Below the pieces are notes generated by a model. That model made no database searches. It was not told the DNA's origin and worked only from the letters and a program-made list of their open reading frames with translations. DNA of 64,000 nt from Uloborus plumipes (Eukaryota > Arthropoda > Arachnida > Araneae > Uloboridae): positions 107,386 to 171,385 of the forward strand of contig JAXGGA010001060.1 in NCBI GenBank assembly GCA_038373865.1. The letters are read 5' to 3'. Below, in pieces: positions 35,954-48,100 of the stretch. Positions within the stretch are counted from its first letter, which is position 1. Each line of letters begins with the position of its first letter. The translations under genes and the position numbers were made by a program.

Positions 35954-36250
35954 TTCCTAAGTCCTCAATACGGGAAGCTCCCGATCTGTATGTGAAGACC
36001 GGAAGCTCAATCAACTTGACGTGCGTCATCAGTCAAAGTCCTGAGCCCCCAGTGTTTGTCTTCTGGTACCACAATGAGAGGATGATCAATTACGATTCGT
36101 CTGGTGGAGAGATTACTGTTCATAAGGCCGGGCAAGATACAGCGGTTAGTCGCCTCTTCATCAAAAATGCTCAGCCTAATGATTCAGGCAATTATACTTG
36201 TTGCCCATCTAACGCAGATGCTACCAGTATTAGCGTACACGTGCTCAATG
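35954..36250 (+). CDS. dpr: Dpr-family protein, exon for complete Ig domain 2
   Basis: A 297-base exon, phase 1 at both ends (acceptor ttttgttacag, donor gtaagt), so it joins the previous exon without a frame break. It encodes a linker (VPKSSIREAPDLYVKTGSS) and then an I-set/V-like Ig fold: Cys in SINLTCVISQSPEPP, Trp in FWYHNERMINYDSSGG, and the F-strand DSGNYTCCPSNAD, followed by SISVHVLN. These are Dpr Ig2 hallmarks. Potential N-glycosylation sequons: NLT, NDS and NYT. The Cys right after the F-strand Cys (TCC) is seen in some Dprs, but its pairing is unknown. The peptide is the more distinctive half of the gene. A reading frame starting at 35992 is internal and not a real start. Confidence 0.97.
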
Positions 36251-38128
36251 GTAAGTTTTTGTTAGTATATACATACAAATGTCTGCACTGACATTTAAAA
36301 ATAATTCATTTAACCGAGATAAATGTACGTAATCCCAACGTCATATATATATATATATATTTTTTTTTGTGCGGTACAAAAAAAAAGGAAGTATAAGCAC
36401 CTGCAATGAGAATGGTGGTCTTTTGGACAAATACCACTAAAAAGTGCCGTAAATTATATGTAGATATATATATACTAACTGCACTAATGCGTTTAACTTT
36501 TTGGATGCTCTTTATCAAAGTAAGGTGTTAATAAAAACCAAAAGAAAACGGTTTTTCTCTCTTTTTTTTTTTTTTTTTTGACGAAAAAAAAAATTAGACC
36601 ATTAGTCTACTTTTTGTCGGTTGCAGGTTTTGAATAAGGGGTAAATTACGGAATTTATTAAGAAGAAAAAGAATGACCTAGAGTCGTAACAGAAACCAGG
36701 CTAGACAAAATTTTCACTTCCCTATTTCCAAAGAAAAGAAAATGCACAACATGAAAAGTAAAGGTAGGAAACTAACAACCTTATAAAACAAAAAAAATGA
36801 CTTAGGAGAATAAATATAAAACTAAAATATCTGCTCACGTATTTAGTCTTTTATAGGTTAAAAGGTAGAGAAATACTTTTTTGACAACCGATCACCACCA
36901 ATAGGCTTAGCCCACTTGCGCTTTCAATAGCTTTCGCATAGTGAAAAAATTCCCAGAAAAATGGTATTCAGTAAGTACTATACCAAAAGCAGTGAAAAAA
37001 GAGCTTATCCTTTATGTAACCTGAAATTTTTTTTTTCCTTTCAAATGTGAAAAAACTCTCTGCTTTCAGAACTAAAACTCTGCTAAAAAAAACTCTTTTG
37101 CTATCTATTCATGAATAATTACTGAAAATAAACCAAGAAACTGATATATATATAGAGAGAGAGAGAAAGAGAAGTCGCGCGACGTTTATTGTAACATAAA
37201 CAGGAAGCCCTGTAATATTTAAACTTTTTTTTATGTCTAAGTGGTACAAATTATGTCTAATATGTAGAAATTCCCGCACATTTAGGATAAATTCCCACAA
37301 ATAAAGAGGCCTATAAAATTCTTCCTTTTTAAAACTTAATAATTGATTTTTTAATATTTTCTACAAAGCAGAGGAAAAACTATTTTTGACCGCATGGATC
37401 ACTTTTTTATTTAAATTTGTAGTTTAGCATTAAAAAATATTTGAATCAACTATTTTTTGTGCCAGTTGAGAACTTTCAATTTCAAGTTTTTGAAAAAAAA
37501 AGATTTTTTTCTAAAATTGTACAAAACACTCTACCTGGTTCAAAATAAAAACGCAGCAATTTTAACAAATGCAAAGTTACAGTGGCGCGCACACGAAATA
37601 ATAAAACTCAAGCGTCGATCTTTTTTTAAAAGCAAAATAAAACAAAAAAACAGCAAAAAAAAAAAAAAAAAGCTCTTAGATAAACTTTTTTTGATAGGTG
37701 TAAACTTTTTTTAGATGAATAACCAGAAGAAATTAAGAAACAAAAGAAAAGAAAATTAATGCTCAAATTTTTGTTGAAAAAATTCCCACTTAAAGAAAGA
37801 AAATGGCTTTCTTATAGTTTCTACTTCACCGACCGCTTCTGGTTTATCTTTATGCTTTGATGACAGTAAACATTTTTGATTGGCCAAGATTAAATTTTAA
37901 TTAAGCGGAGTAATTTTGCGTCAATTCCATGCTTTGTAACTCATTGTTTCAGCAGTTGATGCAAAAAAAAAGAATTATCATTAATTTTTTGTGCAACTTT
38001 TGAACAAAAAACACGATGATTATCTACATCAATGCAAAGTATTACTTTTCACTCCTTAGAAATTATCATCAAAATTTTTGTTTTTTATCAGAAATTCTTC
38101 AATCATAATGGTTCCTCAATTTTACAAC

Positions 38129-38130
<2 letters not shown>
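36251..38130. other. Intron 2, 5' part
   Basis: It starts with the donor gtaagttttt. It has a (TA)n tract at about 36343-36360, a T run near 36568 and a short (GA)n at about 37151-37166. The rest is AT-rich and non-coding. Confidence 0.65.

Positions 38131-38177
<47 letters not shown>
38131..38177 (+). repeat. Uninterrupted A47 homopolymer
   Basis: 47 consecutive A. It may be a genuine poly(A) remnant or a sequencing-sensitive homopolymer. No retroelement body was recognised in front of it. Confidence 0.95.
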
Positions 38178-38179
<2 letters not shown>

Positions 38180-39031
38180 AGGATCATGATGGTGCATATG
38201 GAATTTCTAGTTTTTTTATATGGTAAATAATGCAATTTAGCTCCTAATTAGTTTCATTATGACATATTGATTTTAAGTATATTAATGCACTCTAAATAAT
38301 TTCTTGCACTTAAAGCTAAATTTATATTTTTTAAGAAAATCTGTTTTTATTTAAATATATATTAGCTTATTAATTTCACAGTGCAGTGGCTTGCCATAAT
38401 TTTCTTTCATTCTCTTAATAATACGTAGATAGAAAATCACATTATCCTTTAAATAAGCAAACGTATGCGTGTTTGAATGAAAACGATCGGCAATAACAGG
38501 TCAAGCCAGACATCAAAAACTTCAGAATTTCTGAACTTTTGGAGAAACCCATTATCACAACTTCATGTATCTACTGTTTCATAGACAAAGAGGGGGAGGA
38601 TTATACCCCCCTATGAAGCAACAAATTACAGGTATGAACACACGTGTAAGGACCTAAACTTGCGTTTTCCGACCATTAATTTAGAAACATTTCAGATGAT
38701 CCCCTCCCCCACTACCCTAGTGAAAAATTAATTACTACGCTACAGTGTAGTGCGTAGTTAGGAAGTAAAAATCAAATGTATAATATTTTTCAGAAAGGTA
38801 GTTTACAATATTTTACTATTATAGCAGCGAAAATATATTCACACGTTTAAAATACTGAGACCAAAAAAGAAGCAGACTTTTCCCGCTAAGAATGGAATTT
38901 AATCGGAGCTTCTGAGTTAACGGGAATTAAAGTTATATGAGTGATTACTTTTCTCAAGCTCGAATTATGTTCTCAGCTCAAACCATTCACTAGATTGAAA
39001 TATATAAATACCTTTGTGCATAGATGTAAAG
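38178..39031. other. Intron 2, no element recognised
   Basis: AT-rich. A short imperfect palindrome, ctacgctacagtgtagtgcg, sits near 38737. Nothing else was recognised. Confidence 0.55.
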
Positions 39032-39187
39032 GATAAATACAACGTTAAAAAGGCACAAATGCGCAGGGATACTGCAGACACGTGTAATCCATAATCTCAC
39101 AATTTTTTGCATTAAAAAAGGCGTTAATTACAACACGTGTCTGCAGTATCCCTGCGCATTTGTGCTTTATAATGTTGTATTTATCAT
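39032..39187. repeat. Long hairpin, about 55 bp arms
   Basis: The left arm (about 39032-39087) runs gataaatacaacgtt...ggcacaaatgcgcagggata ctgcagacacgtgt. The right arm (about 39133-39187) is its near-perfect complement. The loop is about 45 bases. The core 34 bp from gcacaaatgcgc to acacgtgt is a perfect match. It looks like a foldback MITE or a long-hairpin precursor. The short minus-strand ORF over it is not supported. Confidence 0.85.
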
Positions 39188-41477
39188 TTACATTCACTAG
39201 ATTGTTTTCCTTTACAAACGTTACACTAAATCTCTCCCCCCCCCCCAAACAAAACTATTAACAGGACTTAATTTTTATTTCAAACATTTAATATTCTGAG
39301 TTTCTTAGTTAAATGGTGCTTTTTTGGAGCACTCTTGGTGATTGCTTCTTAAATTTCATAGGAGAAAATAGAACTTTTCCAGTAAGCTACTCGAATAGGG
39401 TATGAAACATGTGACAGCAGCGACTTTACTTTCCTGTTTCTGAAATCAACGACTGATAGGCCGTGAATACTAAATAGAACGTTCAAGTACCGACTCCAAG
39501 GTGTTTTTTATTTATTTATTTATTTTTTTATCCACGAGACAAGTTATGTTTACGTAAAATGCTCATTAAAACCGCTTATCAAAATTACGTTTCTATGAAT
39601 TAAATTTTTAATTTTTATCATTTAAACTGGTAAGAGAGCATTACTTTGGAAAGTATGCATAGTTACAAATGTTTAAACAGTTTTACATTATTTTTTATTT
39701 TTACCTCACTATTTTATGTTTGAGCTTCTTGTTTTTTTTTTCTTAATTTATTTTTGAGATTTATGTAGATTGTACATACAACTATAAATGATTATTATCA
39801 GGCTGTTTTGAAAAATAGTTGTAAATAGTTTCTGTAATGTAGTGCATAAAATGAAGTATCTGTATATACATATACCAATAAGTGTTTTCCTTCTCATGGT
39901 TAAATTATATTAACAAACATTTATCTCTCCTTTTAACTCCCACGTTTTTGGGAAATATTCTCAGTATGTCAGCAAACACAAGTAAAAAAAATAACCCCCA
40001 CAGATATAATCCGAGCGAGAAATAAAATATATACCATTTGGTTTAGTATTTTTTGCATTTGACGCTGAAGAAAAAACTAAACTGTAAACAAGAAAATAAA
40101 AATGTTTGTATAAGTATGGTAGAAAAATGAAAGAAAAAAAAGCGCTTTCCGTGAGTCTTGACTTACCAAACAGTCTAGCGGTCTGTATTCTCTTAGGATA
40201 GGTTTTTTTCCCTCTAAAAGAAGAAAATATCATATAAATAAAATTGGCAAAACTTTCTAAGAGAACTAAGAGTAGGAGCTATACGGTGTTTTTTTTTAGT
40301 CTAATAAACTTTTTTTTTAAATTAATTAGGGTGTTTTTTTACTGAAGCTATGAGAAACACAAAAAATATTGAATTTTTATCAAGCACTAAGTAGAAAATA
40401 ATGTGATACAAAAAAATATCATGTAGCTCTGTCGAAAAGCTTTACTTGCATTGTTTTTAAATATGCAAACTTCGCTCCCCATATTGAGATATATTTACTA
40501 TACCCCTAATGATAAGATGAAAGTTAGTTGAATTAACTATCTTAGCTAATTTAATTGATTTGCTGTTTATTCATTCAACACACTTTGGCATAAAAATCCA
40601 CTACTAAATTCATGTACATATTTTAACAAAATACTGTGATAAAGCCTTAGCTTGCTTCACAGTGCACTCTTGAAAATATCAGTTTAGACAGAACTACTAG
40701 CTAAAGTATTCTGCCTTATCCAACTGTGAAATTTTTATTTTCTTCCAATTTCTTTTACGGTATTTGCGTTTTGGGGGGGAATTTTACTGTTGAAAAAGTG
40801 GTTTCGTTAAGTTGGTAAAACTAAAGATGGGTAGATAAAACAAATGCTTCTAGTTTAAACATGTATACAAAAAAGGGGGGAAGTATTGTAAGTTGCCTTA
40901 AACATAGTTATACGATTCTAAAAATTGAGTAATACAATTTGTTCTTGTGAGATTGTTCACATCTGACTGGCATTGTCTCTGTTGCACTCTATAACCATAC
41001 GAGTATTCGTCTTTGTCAGTATCTTCATCATCTTTGTCATCGTCATCATCGCTATAGTCATTATCATCATCAGGGGGCGATTAATGCCGCACGATATTTT
41101 GCTGTATGCCTTGATCATCATCATTCTCCAGCTAAAAAATGATAAGCAAGGGCAAAAAAAGAAGATATGAAAGTATATTTAGTAGGAAAAACACTTAAAA
41201 AATCTTGCAGATTTTTTAGGAACACAGTCATTGACATACCGGTTCATTGGAGATGTCCATATTTTCGTGAAGGCAGCAGCCGCAGATGAAGGCTTAATGT
41301 ACTAACTTAGGTTGGATCACATAAATTACACTGGTTACTAGAAAACAATTCACATAGCTGAAAATATCGATCTTCCTCATAACTCAAGTACATGAACAAA
41401 TTTCCACATCGTCCGCAGATTTTGCTAACATTCAAATGAAGATTTAATAAAATGCATGTCTCTACATGAGTTATTAA
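39188..41477. other. Intron 2, no gene recognised
   Basis: AT-rich, with several T and A runs. A (TCATCG/ATCATC)-type microsatellite lies at about 41024-41072. Nothing coding is evident. Confidence 0.6.
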
Positions 41478-41884
41478 CCGCTCAGTCGTCGTGCTCGTTC
41501 CTCATACGGGCAGAATATTCGGGCAAATTTTGTCGTGCCCGTGTCTCATACGGGCTGCGTTTCTGATATTTGTAAAGTTTCAAAACTTTTACTTTTTGTC
41601 GTGCCCGTATTAGCTTTTATTTCTACAACTACTGCACCTACTAAAGAAGGTGGAAGAAAAACAAATTTGGAGTTTCGAAAGGTTTTGGTCGATGAAGCAA
41701 ACTTTAAGGTGAAATTGGGTAAATTGATTAAAATTTTCCCACCTTTAAAAAGCCACTAAATCCAAAGAAAAATTCAGTGTGTTTTATTTTAATATGTTTA
41801 AAATATGAACATAAAAAAAACAAAAATAAAAAAACCTGATGAATTTTGATCAGTTTTTGGAAAAAAAGTGCGACAAGTAAGCGG
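41478..41884. mobile_element. TTAA-flanked MITE, piggyBac-like
   Basis: A 407 bp element with TTAA directly outside each end (41474-41477 and 41885-41888). The inverted ends are CCGCTCAGTCGTCG and CGACAAGTAAGCGG, an imperfect match. Two similar internal blocks, cgtgcccgt and cat acgggc, repeat near the left end. The 74-codon frame inside shows no family similarity. The CCGC start resembles the subterminus of the larger element at 24063. Confidence 0.65.
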
Positions 41885-41888
41885 TTAA

Positions 41889-44366
41889 TACTAAAATAAT
41901 CATGAAATCTTAGCGATTGGTCACTTCCTCCTGTGTTTGGAATCAGTCATACCCTTCTTAAGGATCCAGCAATAACTACCAATCATTTTTTCACGTGAAT
42001 AATGAGAATCCCTACAAATAAGCCCCTTTTTACATCAATAATACTTGATAAAACGTGTTTTCAGTATATTGAAACGCAGCACCAGTGTTACCTGAAGTAA
42101 TAAAAAAATATCAAAATGGCCTAATTTATCTTGAAAGGCCGTTAAAATAATGTGGTCATTTTTTAAGAATATTTTTATTATTGCTTTTCGATTTCAGAGG
42201 CGACGACAGCATGTGTGGCCAAAGCAGTTACTTTATTAGCTGCACTGAATTTTTAAAAACAAAACTTACAAATACTCACGTGTTTGCTTTACTTTAACAA
42301 AACTTATAATGGTACCAAAGTCAAAATGTTTCTATTATGAAATGGTATGGCCTTTAAAATAGTATTGGATTAGAATAGAATAGTATTTAATACCAAGTAT
42401 CATATGTTTTATTTTCAAGTACGACCATAGCCATTACATAATCAAGACTAATACACTAACAAGAATAGTTTTCGAATATGGTAGGGCTCATCAGTTAAGA
42501 TACGCATTTTTACTTCATGAAATGGTCCTGAAGTTTGTTCGACACACAAGTTTCAGTAAAATGACAAAATAAGAAAAAAATGAAATGTATGATAAACAAA
42601 TAAAATATTTATATGAAGTAGTCTCCTGTTTGTATTTATTTTTAACTATTTACCACTTCAAATTTATGTAAATGCAACCAATAGCATAAGTTATATGAGC
42701 TATTTTTGTATAAATACAAAATTATAGGCTAAACCGTATAGCGTAATTCATTAGTTGTCTTAGTAAGAAAACTTCATGCAACACACCAATGTTCCCAAAT
42801 GGGAACATGCGCAAAATAAGGGATGATTTTTTTCAAAAAAATTTTGTTTTATTGTATAGAGGATATTGGATCATAGAGCGACTTTTAAAGGAATAATATA
42901 GCGTTTAAACAGTTATGACATGTTTAATACATATTGGCAACATAGAAACTGACAATTTTGCCCGTTTTAGAACTACTACGAGTTATAAATTCCAAATTAG
43001 AAAAAAAAACCTCATATAATATGCTTTTTTGAACTTAAGAGTCACAATTATTTTACAAGTTTAAATTTATATATACGTGTGAAAACACACTATCGAAAAA
43101 AAAATGCTTGCTGTTCTAAGGATTTTATGCAAACTTCCCGGGTTAAGCTAAAAAATGCCGCTGTTTTAACGCTTTCAAATGCAAATCTTTAACTTTTTCC
43201 CCGTCTCAAATAAAGGAATTCGGTAAGGAGGAAATGTTTTCAACCAACTTTTAATAAAAGGAAATGGAAAAAAAAAAACCCTCGAAAACGCAAGGTTTAT
43301 TCATTACTAAAAGAGTTCAAAATGCTAGTAGTTTGTCATTAAACTATACAAAGGTGAGAAAAAATATTTTTTTTATCAATGCATGTTATCCTAAAGAAAT
43401 CTTAGAAGCATATTTTTTCTTACTCTTCAATGGAAGAAAAAAATTAATGAGAAGCTCATTTATTTTTTGTGAGTTCATTTAGATTGAATCAAGAATATTA
43501 AGAAATACTTTTTGTGGAATTGCATTTTTGCTTATTGAGATTCCAACTATGAATTATCCTCATTTCCTAGTAATTTCCATCTGCATCATTGGAACTTGAA
43601 TTAAATTTTTTGGTTTCACATTTTTTCGTTTTAATATTACAAAGAACATCAAAACACTCTTTTTTTCTATAGGGGAAAAATAAAAAAAAAACTTATTGGT
43701 TATTTTTTACCAAGTGAAATTATTTAAAGAAAAGACGGTTGAAGTAATGTGATAGTAGAAAATCTAAAATTTTATAAGAAAACGTAGAACATAGATGAAG
43801 CCCCCCCACCCTCATATAGCTATACGTATTAACTATCTTATATAATATTTCTGTAGTCTGTTTTTTTTTCTCGCCATGTGTGATCTTCTTTACGCCTTCA
43901 ATAAATTCTATAATTCACTCCTCAATTTCAAGCCTAGTATGCCGGATAATGACGAGAACACCTTTTTTTTTTTTTTTTTTTTGGCCTTGCTATTTGTTAT
44001 CTACTTTTTTTTTTCAGTTCAATGTATTCCATCCTTATTTGTAGTTCTCCGGCAAATTATTATTGAGAAACTATTGTAAACCAGTTTCAAAGTCAAAAAC
44101 TAGTGTAAAAAAGTACAATTCTTGGTACATTTTCAGGTCAGATTTCAGCTTGATAATTGCTTTCAATAAACACGCATTTATTTTCATTTTTTAAAAAGAT
44201 AAATTTATATTTTTTAACAGTTAGTAGGTAAAAACAATGCAGAAAAACTTAGTTCCTTGCTTTCCATAATAAGTTGGCTATTTCTGCAGAAAATATTAAA
44301 AATAAACCAGAATATAAGCAACAAATATTTGATATCGAGTAAAATTTGTCACCCTTCTCTCCCTAG
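41889..44366. other. Intron 2, 3' part
   Basis: AT-rich, with a short perfect-stem palindrome, ATGTTCCC-AAAT-GGGAACAT, at 42789-42808 and a C run near 43801. It ends with the acceptor cacccttctctccctag at 44366. A splice-like ORF at 42198 is discussed and rejected separately. Confidence 0.6.
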
Positions 44367-44494
44367 GTGAAAAAAGAGCCGCAATGCAACATGATTTGAA
44401 CACTTCTCCTGTAGCCAGGGCTTCTTCAACCGTGGACCAATACTTGCGAGTCTTCTGGATCGTGCTGTTTTCCTGTCTAGTTTTGTCGTCCTGA
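44367..44494 (+). CDS. dpr: Dpr-family protein, C-terminal exon with stop
   Basis: It follows the pyrimidine-rich acceptor cttctctccctag and starts in the phase needed to finish the split Gly codon. The join reads HVLN-GEKRAAMQH, matching the conserved HVLNGExxAAMQH of Dpr tails. The exon continues as DLNTSPVARASSTVDQY, then a hydrophobic end, LRVFWIVLFSCLVLSS, and TGA at 44492-44494. A short hydrophobic C-terminus after a Ser/Thr-rich spacer fits a GPI-attachment signal or a short membrane anchor. Dprs are held at the cell surface. NTS is a further N-glycosylation sequon. The two joined exons plus this one give 211 residues from the middle of Ig1 to the end. Confidence 0.9.
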
Positions 44495-44736
44495 CGCCAA
44501 TGACGGGAAGCTGATCTCCAAATCAGAACTGACAGTCCGTCCACTTCTCAGCCACACTTTTGTAAGTACCTTTCGCTTTCAATTACTTCTTCCCCGGCTG
44601 ATTTTCGCTGACTTCGGAGAGAATTTATTTGATACTTTTTGATCAAAGCTATCCGGGTTTTTGTTTTCTGGGTTGTAGTAAAAAGTGGGGTAAGTCGTGT
44701 GCTTTTAAGTATCACATTCGCTCTAGAAAAATGGTA
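44495..44736 (+). other. Probable 3' UTR start of the Dpr gene
   Basis: It follows the TGA directly. There is no AATAAA before the MITE at 44737. AATAAA-like signals occur in and after the MITE (for example near 44765 and 44826), so the poly(A) site cannot be placed. Confidence 0.5.
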
Positions 44737-45146
44737 CACTGTAAAAAATGAATGTTGTACAGTATAATAAAGAGAATTTTATTATAAAACTGTAAAAATT
44801 GCTAATTTTACAGGTCAGCTAGAAATAAATAAATTTAGCAAGTATAGTTATTAAATAAACAAAAATTGCTACTTTTACAATACTAAACTGTAAAATTACT
44901 AACTTTACAGTTATAAACTAAAATTGCTAATTTAACAGTTAATTACTGTGCATTTTATAGTTTTAAACTGGAACCTCTGCTGCCAGTATTATACGGTTAT
45001 TTTTACCGTATAATACAGCTAAATTTTACGGCAATAAACTGTAAAATTGCTAGTTTTACAGTTTATTATTGTGCATTTTACAGTTTTAAATTGAAACCTA
45101 TGTTGCCAGTATTATACTTTAAAAACAACAGTTCATTTTTGCAGTG
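44737..45146. mobile_element. CACTG MITE just downstream of the Dpr stop
   Basis: It starts CACTGTAAAAAATGAATG and ends aacagttcatttttgcagtg. Inside are alternating aactgtaaaattgct / aattttacag repeats and two blocks like aaactggaacctctgctgcc and agtattatac, so the internal segment is duplicated as in the 22507 copy. TA lies on the left, TT on the right. Confidence 0.8.
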
Positions 45147-48100
45147 TTGAATCAGTTTTTTAATGTACAAAGATATGTAACGTACAAAGTATGTAAGGGA
45201 AATAGAAGTAATATTTTTAAAAACTCTTTAAAATAGAATTTTATAAGTTGGTTTAAAAAAATGATAAATTGCTGATTACTCAAGATTGTAGTTCAAATGT
45301 AAATCACGTTTCAAATGTTTACCAGAAAAAAACATGCATTTACACAATTTCCTTGTAATTTAATAATGTCTGAATTTTAAATTATTTTTTAATATAAAAT
45401 ATATTCTAACGACCTTAAGTGTGTATGGAGTTATTGAGTTCTATTCTGGAAAGACGAATATAAAGCTATACGTGATGATTGTATGCACATGATTTTTCAT
45501 ATTTATACGAAACCATCCAGTAGGTTAAATTCAGAAAATAAATTGTTTAATTTCTTAAATGCAGAACTTTTTGTTTCTTATCAATAAGCTTATTTATTTA
45601 AACTTCTGCTTCTTAGATACTGAAAGCAATATGTTCGTTGGCTGCTCTTAAATAACTTAAAACATATTTTTTTCCAAAAATGGAAACGCGAGTCAATGCT
45701 TTTTAAAACCAATTACTTATGGGAGATTTCAGTGCATTGATGAAATTTTCAATTAATGCTTAGTATTTTTACTCACCTTTAAATAAATGTAGACTAGTTT
45801 TTAAGAAAGTCCGCGCGTGCATATTAGCTCACAATCACTAAAAATGCCAATTTCTTTAATTTTGTTGAGTTAATTATCAAGAGTTTTCTCGGGTAGATTA
45901 GTTTAAAAAAAAGTTTTATCTGTGCGTATACTCAGAATGAGCTCATTCGTCTTAGCGGCTGTATGCACTCTTAGCTTTGTTGATCCTGTCTCTCAGCAAG
46001 CGTTTCCTGTTTAAAAATATTTAACTGAGTCTCTCTCATACAAAAAATTCCCAGTATTTTTATTAAAAATTTTATTTAACAATAATGTTATGTGACTATT
46101 TACCATGTTTGCTCAAACTAAACTGTTTGTAATTATTTTTCAACTTTCAAGCATTTTTACTTAACCAATCCTTCACCTGAAAACGGAAATTACAACAATT
46201 CAAACAAGATTAAACATATTTTCATAACTATTACTAACAACTGATTTTTTTGCAGAATACAGGTAGATGATCATAAACGAAGTGCTGCAGCAGTATCGCT
46301 ATCTGAAGAGTCAAGCATGAAATAAAAGGAAGCTTAAAAATGTGTAAAGTACTTCATGTAAGTACATTTTTATGGCACATGGAGTGTGTGGAGAAGTTGG
46401 CAAATTTGTTTTGAAAATTCTCTAGTAAAACATTAACTGTTTTTCTAATGAAATATGTTCGATTTGATTAATGAAGTTTTCATTATATTTTTGATTAAAT
46501 GAATTTGTGAGTAAAATAATGAATGATTAAATGAAAATAATAAGAAAGGTAAACAAATTACATTCATGAATTTATTGTTACAGGAGGTGAAACGTAAATG
46601 TTTTAATTAATAGGTGAATGCGCAATGGATTTTATAAATGATTGTATAAGTAAACTAAATGAGCTATTTTACTCTGGACGCATGCACTTGACTAGTTTTT
46701 CCAAAATATTTAAAATAATAATTTTTAAAAAGTTTAATATTAACTAAATAAATCTTGAACATAATATAAGTAGATATTAGTTAATATTCAAAATATTAAT
46801 AGTAAACTATGTATAATTTTATAGAAGCAAAAACAATATTTAATCATAGTAAAATATAACAGTATGAGTACCAATTTTGGAATTGCCTCGCATTATCGTA
46901 TGTTTTGATTTGAGGTAAATTTTCTCGACTAGAACAGACTGTACGTGTGTTACTACATAAGTAAACTATTACTAAACAGGTGCAATAAAACTAGTATGAT
47001 TATATTACAATTTGGCGTTGCCCCACATTCACTAAGTTTACGTCAATGGACATAAAAAATCTCGTAGAAATACCTTCTCCTCAGGGTTTTTTTATTGTAT
47101 ATACTGGCAGAAATAACATCCTTCTTTTCTTTTCAACAAGTAGAGAAAAATAAAACGTAAAGAAAGTAGAAATAACTAAGAAAAAGAAATAATTTTCAAA
47201 AAAAAAAAAAATTTTACGTAAATAAAAGGTATAAACAAAAATCATTAAAAAAAATAAAAAAAAGAGAGAACACCAATTGAAATTACAAAATAAGAGATGA
47301 GTGAAAATAAATACAAAGTATGCCGTAAGCCTTAACAAACTTTCGTTAAAAAATTTTACTTACTTTATTGATAAGAATATGTATTTTTTGTCAAACACAA
47401 AATAAACGTTTTTACTTACTGGATAACATATTACTTTTTATTTGAATATCAAAAGAAATATGAAGCAGAAGACTAAACTTAATCCTTTTTTAAAGCAATC
47501 TTGTATATAGAAAAAATAATTTGATTCAAGCTTTAATTGCTGCAGTTTTGTTATGATATTATAAATTTCTAAAGATGACACATTGCTTATGATCTTTATT
47601 ACTTTTAGAGTTAACTACAGAGAGTCAAGTGCAGCTTAAAATAGTTTGTATTTTAATTACAATCTTTGCGAAACCAATTGAAAATTTCACGAAGATTGGA
47701 AAACATACATTTACCGAATCAAACTTATTATGGTATAATCTTCGAAAGGAATTAGATGAATTGATATCAGCTAGTTTGAAATAGAAGTGGACACAAAACA
47801 GTAATCTTTTCTCCAATTGTATGCAATCAATGAATATGCATGAAGCAAATCGAAATAAGCTTTTACGAAAATTGCATGCGTAGAGCTATGAAGATCCATG
47901 AATCTATTTACATACTGGCTTCATTCCAAATCTCAAATTTCAGCATTTGCTGGAACTAAAGGCAAATAAAGAGGATCATCAAATTGAATTTATAAACAAA
48001 AGTTTCGTTTGCATGCTTTCTAAAATGTAACGGAGAAAATTGAAAATAGACAATCAAATTGGATGTTGTTTCTTCAGCCCATATATTTCACAATGCATGG

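Noticed and set aside
38032..38226. ORF with a long lysine run
   Set aside because: The lysines are the A47 homopolymer.
40973..41170. ORF rich in Ile/Val
   Set aside because: Produced by a CATCAT/GTCATC microsatellite.
42198..42256. Splice-compatible last exon for the Dpr gene
   Set aside because: Frame and acceptor fit, but the peptide lacks the conserved GExxAAMQH tail that 44367-44494 has. Kept only as an alternative-exon question.
46257..46325. Acceptor-like tttttttgcag followed by an open frame
   Set aside because: In the phase required by the Ig2 exon it hits a stop within four codons. Other frames have no family match.
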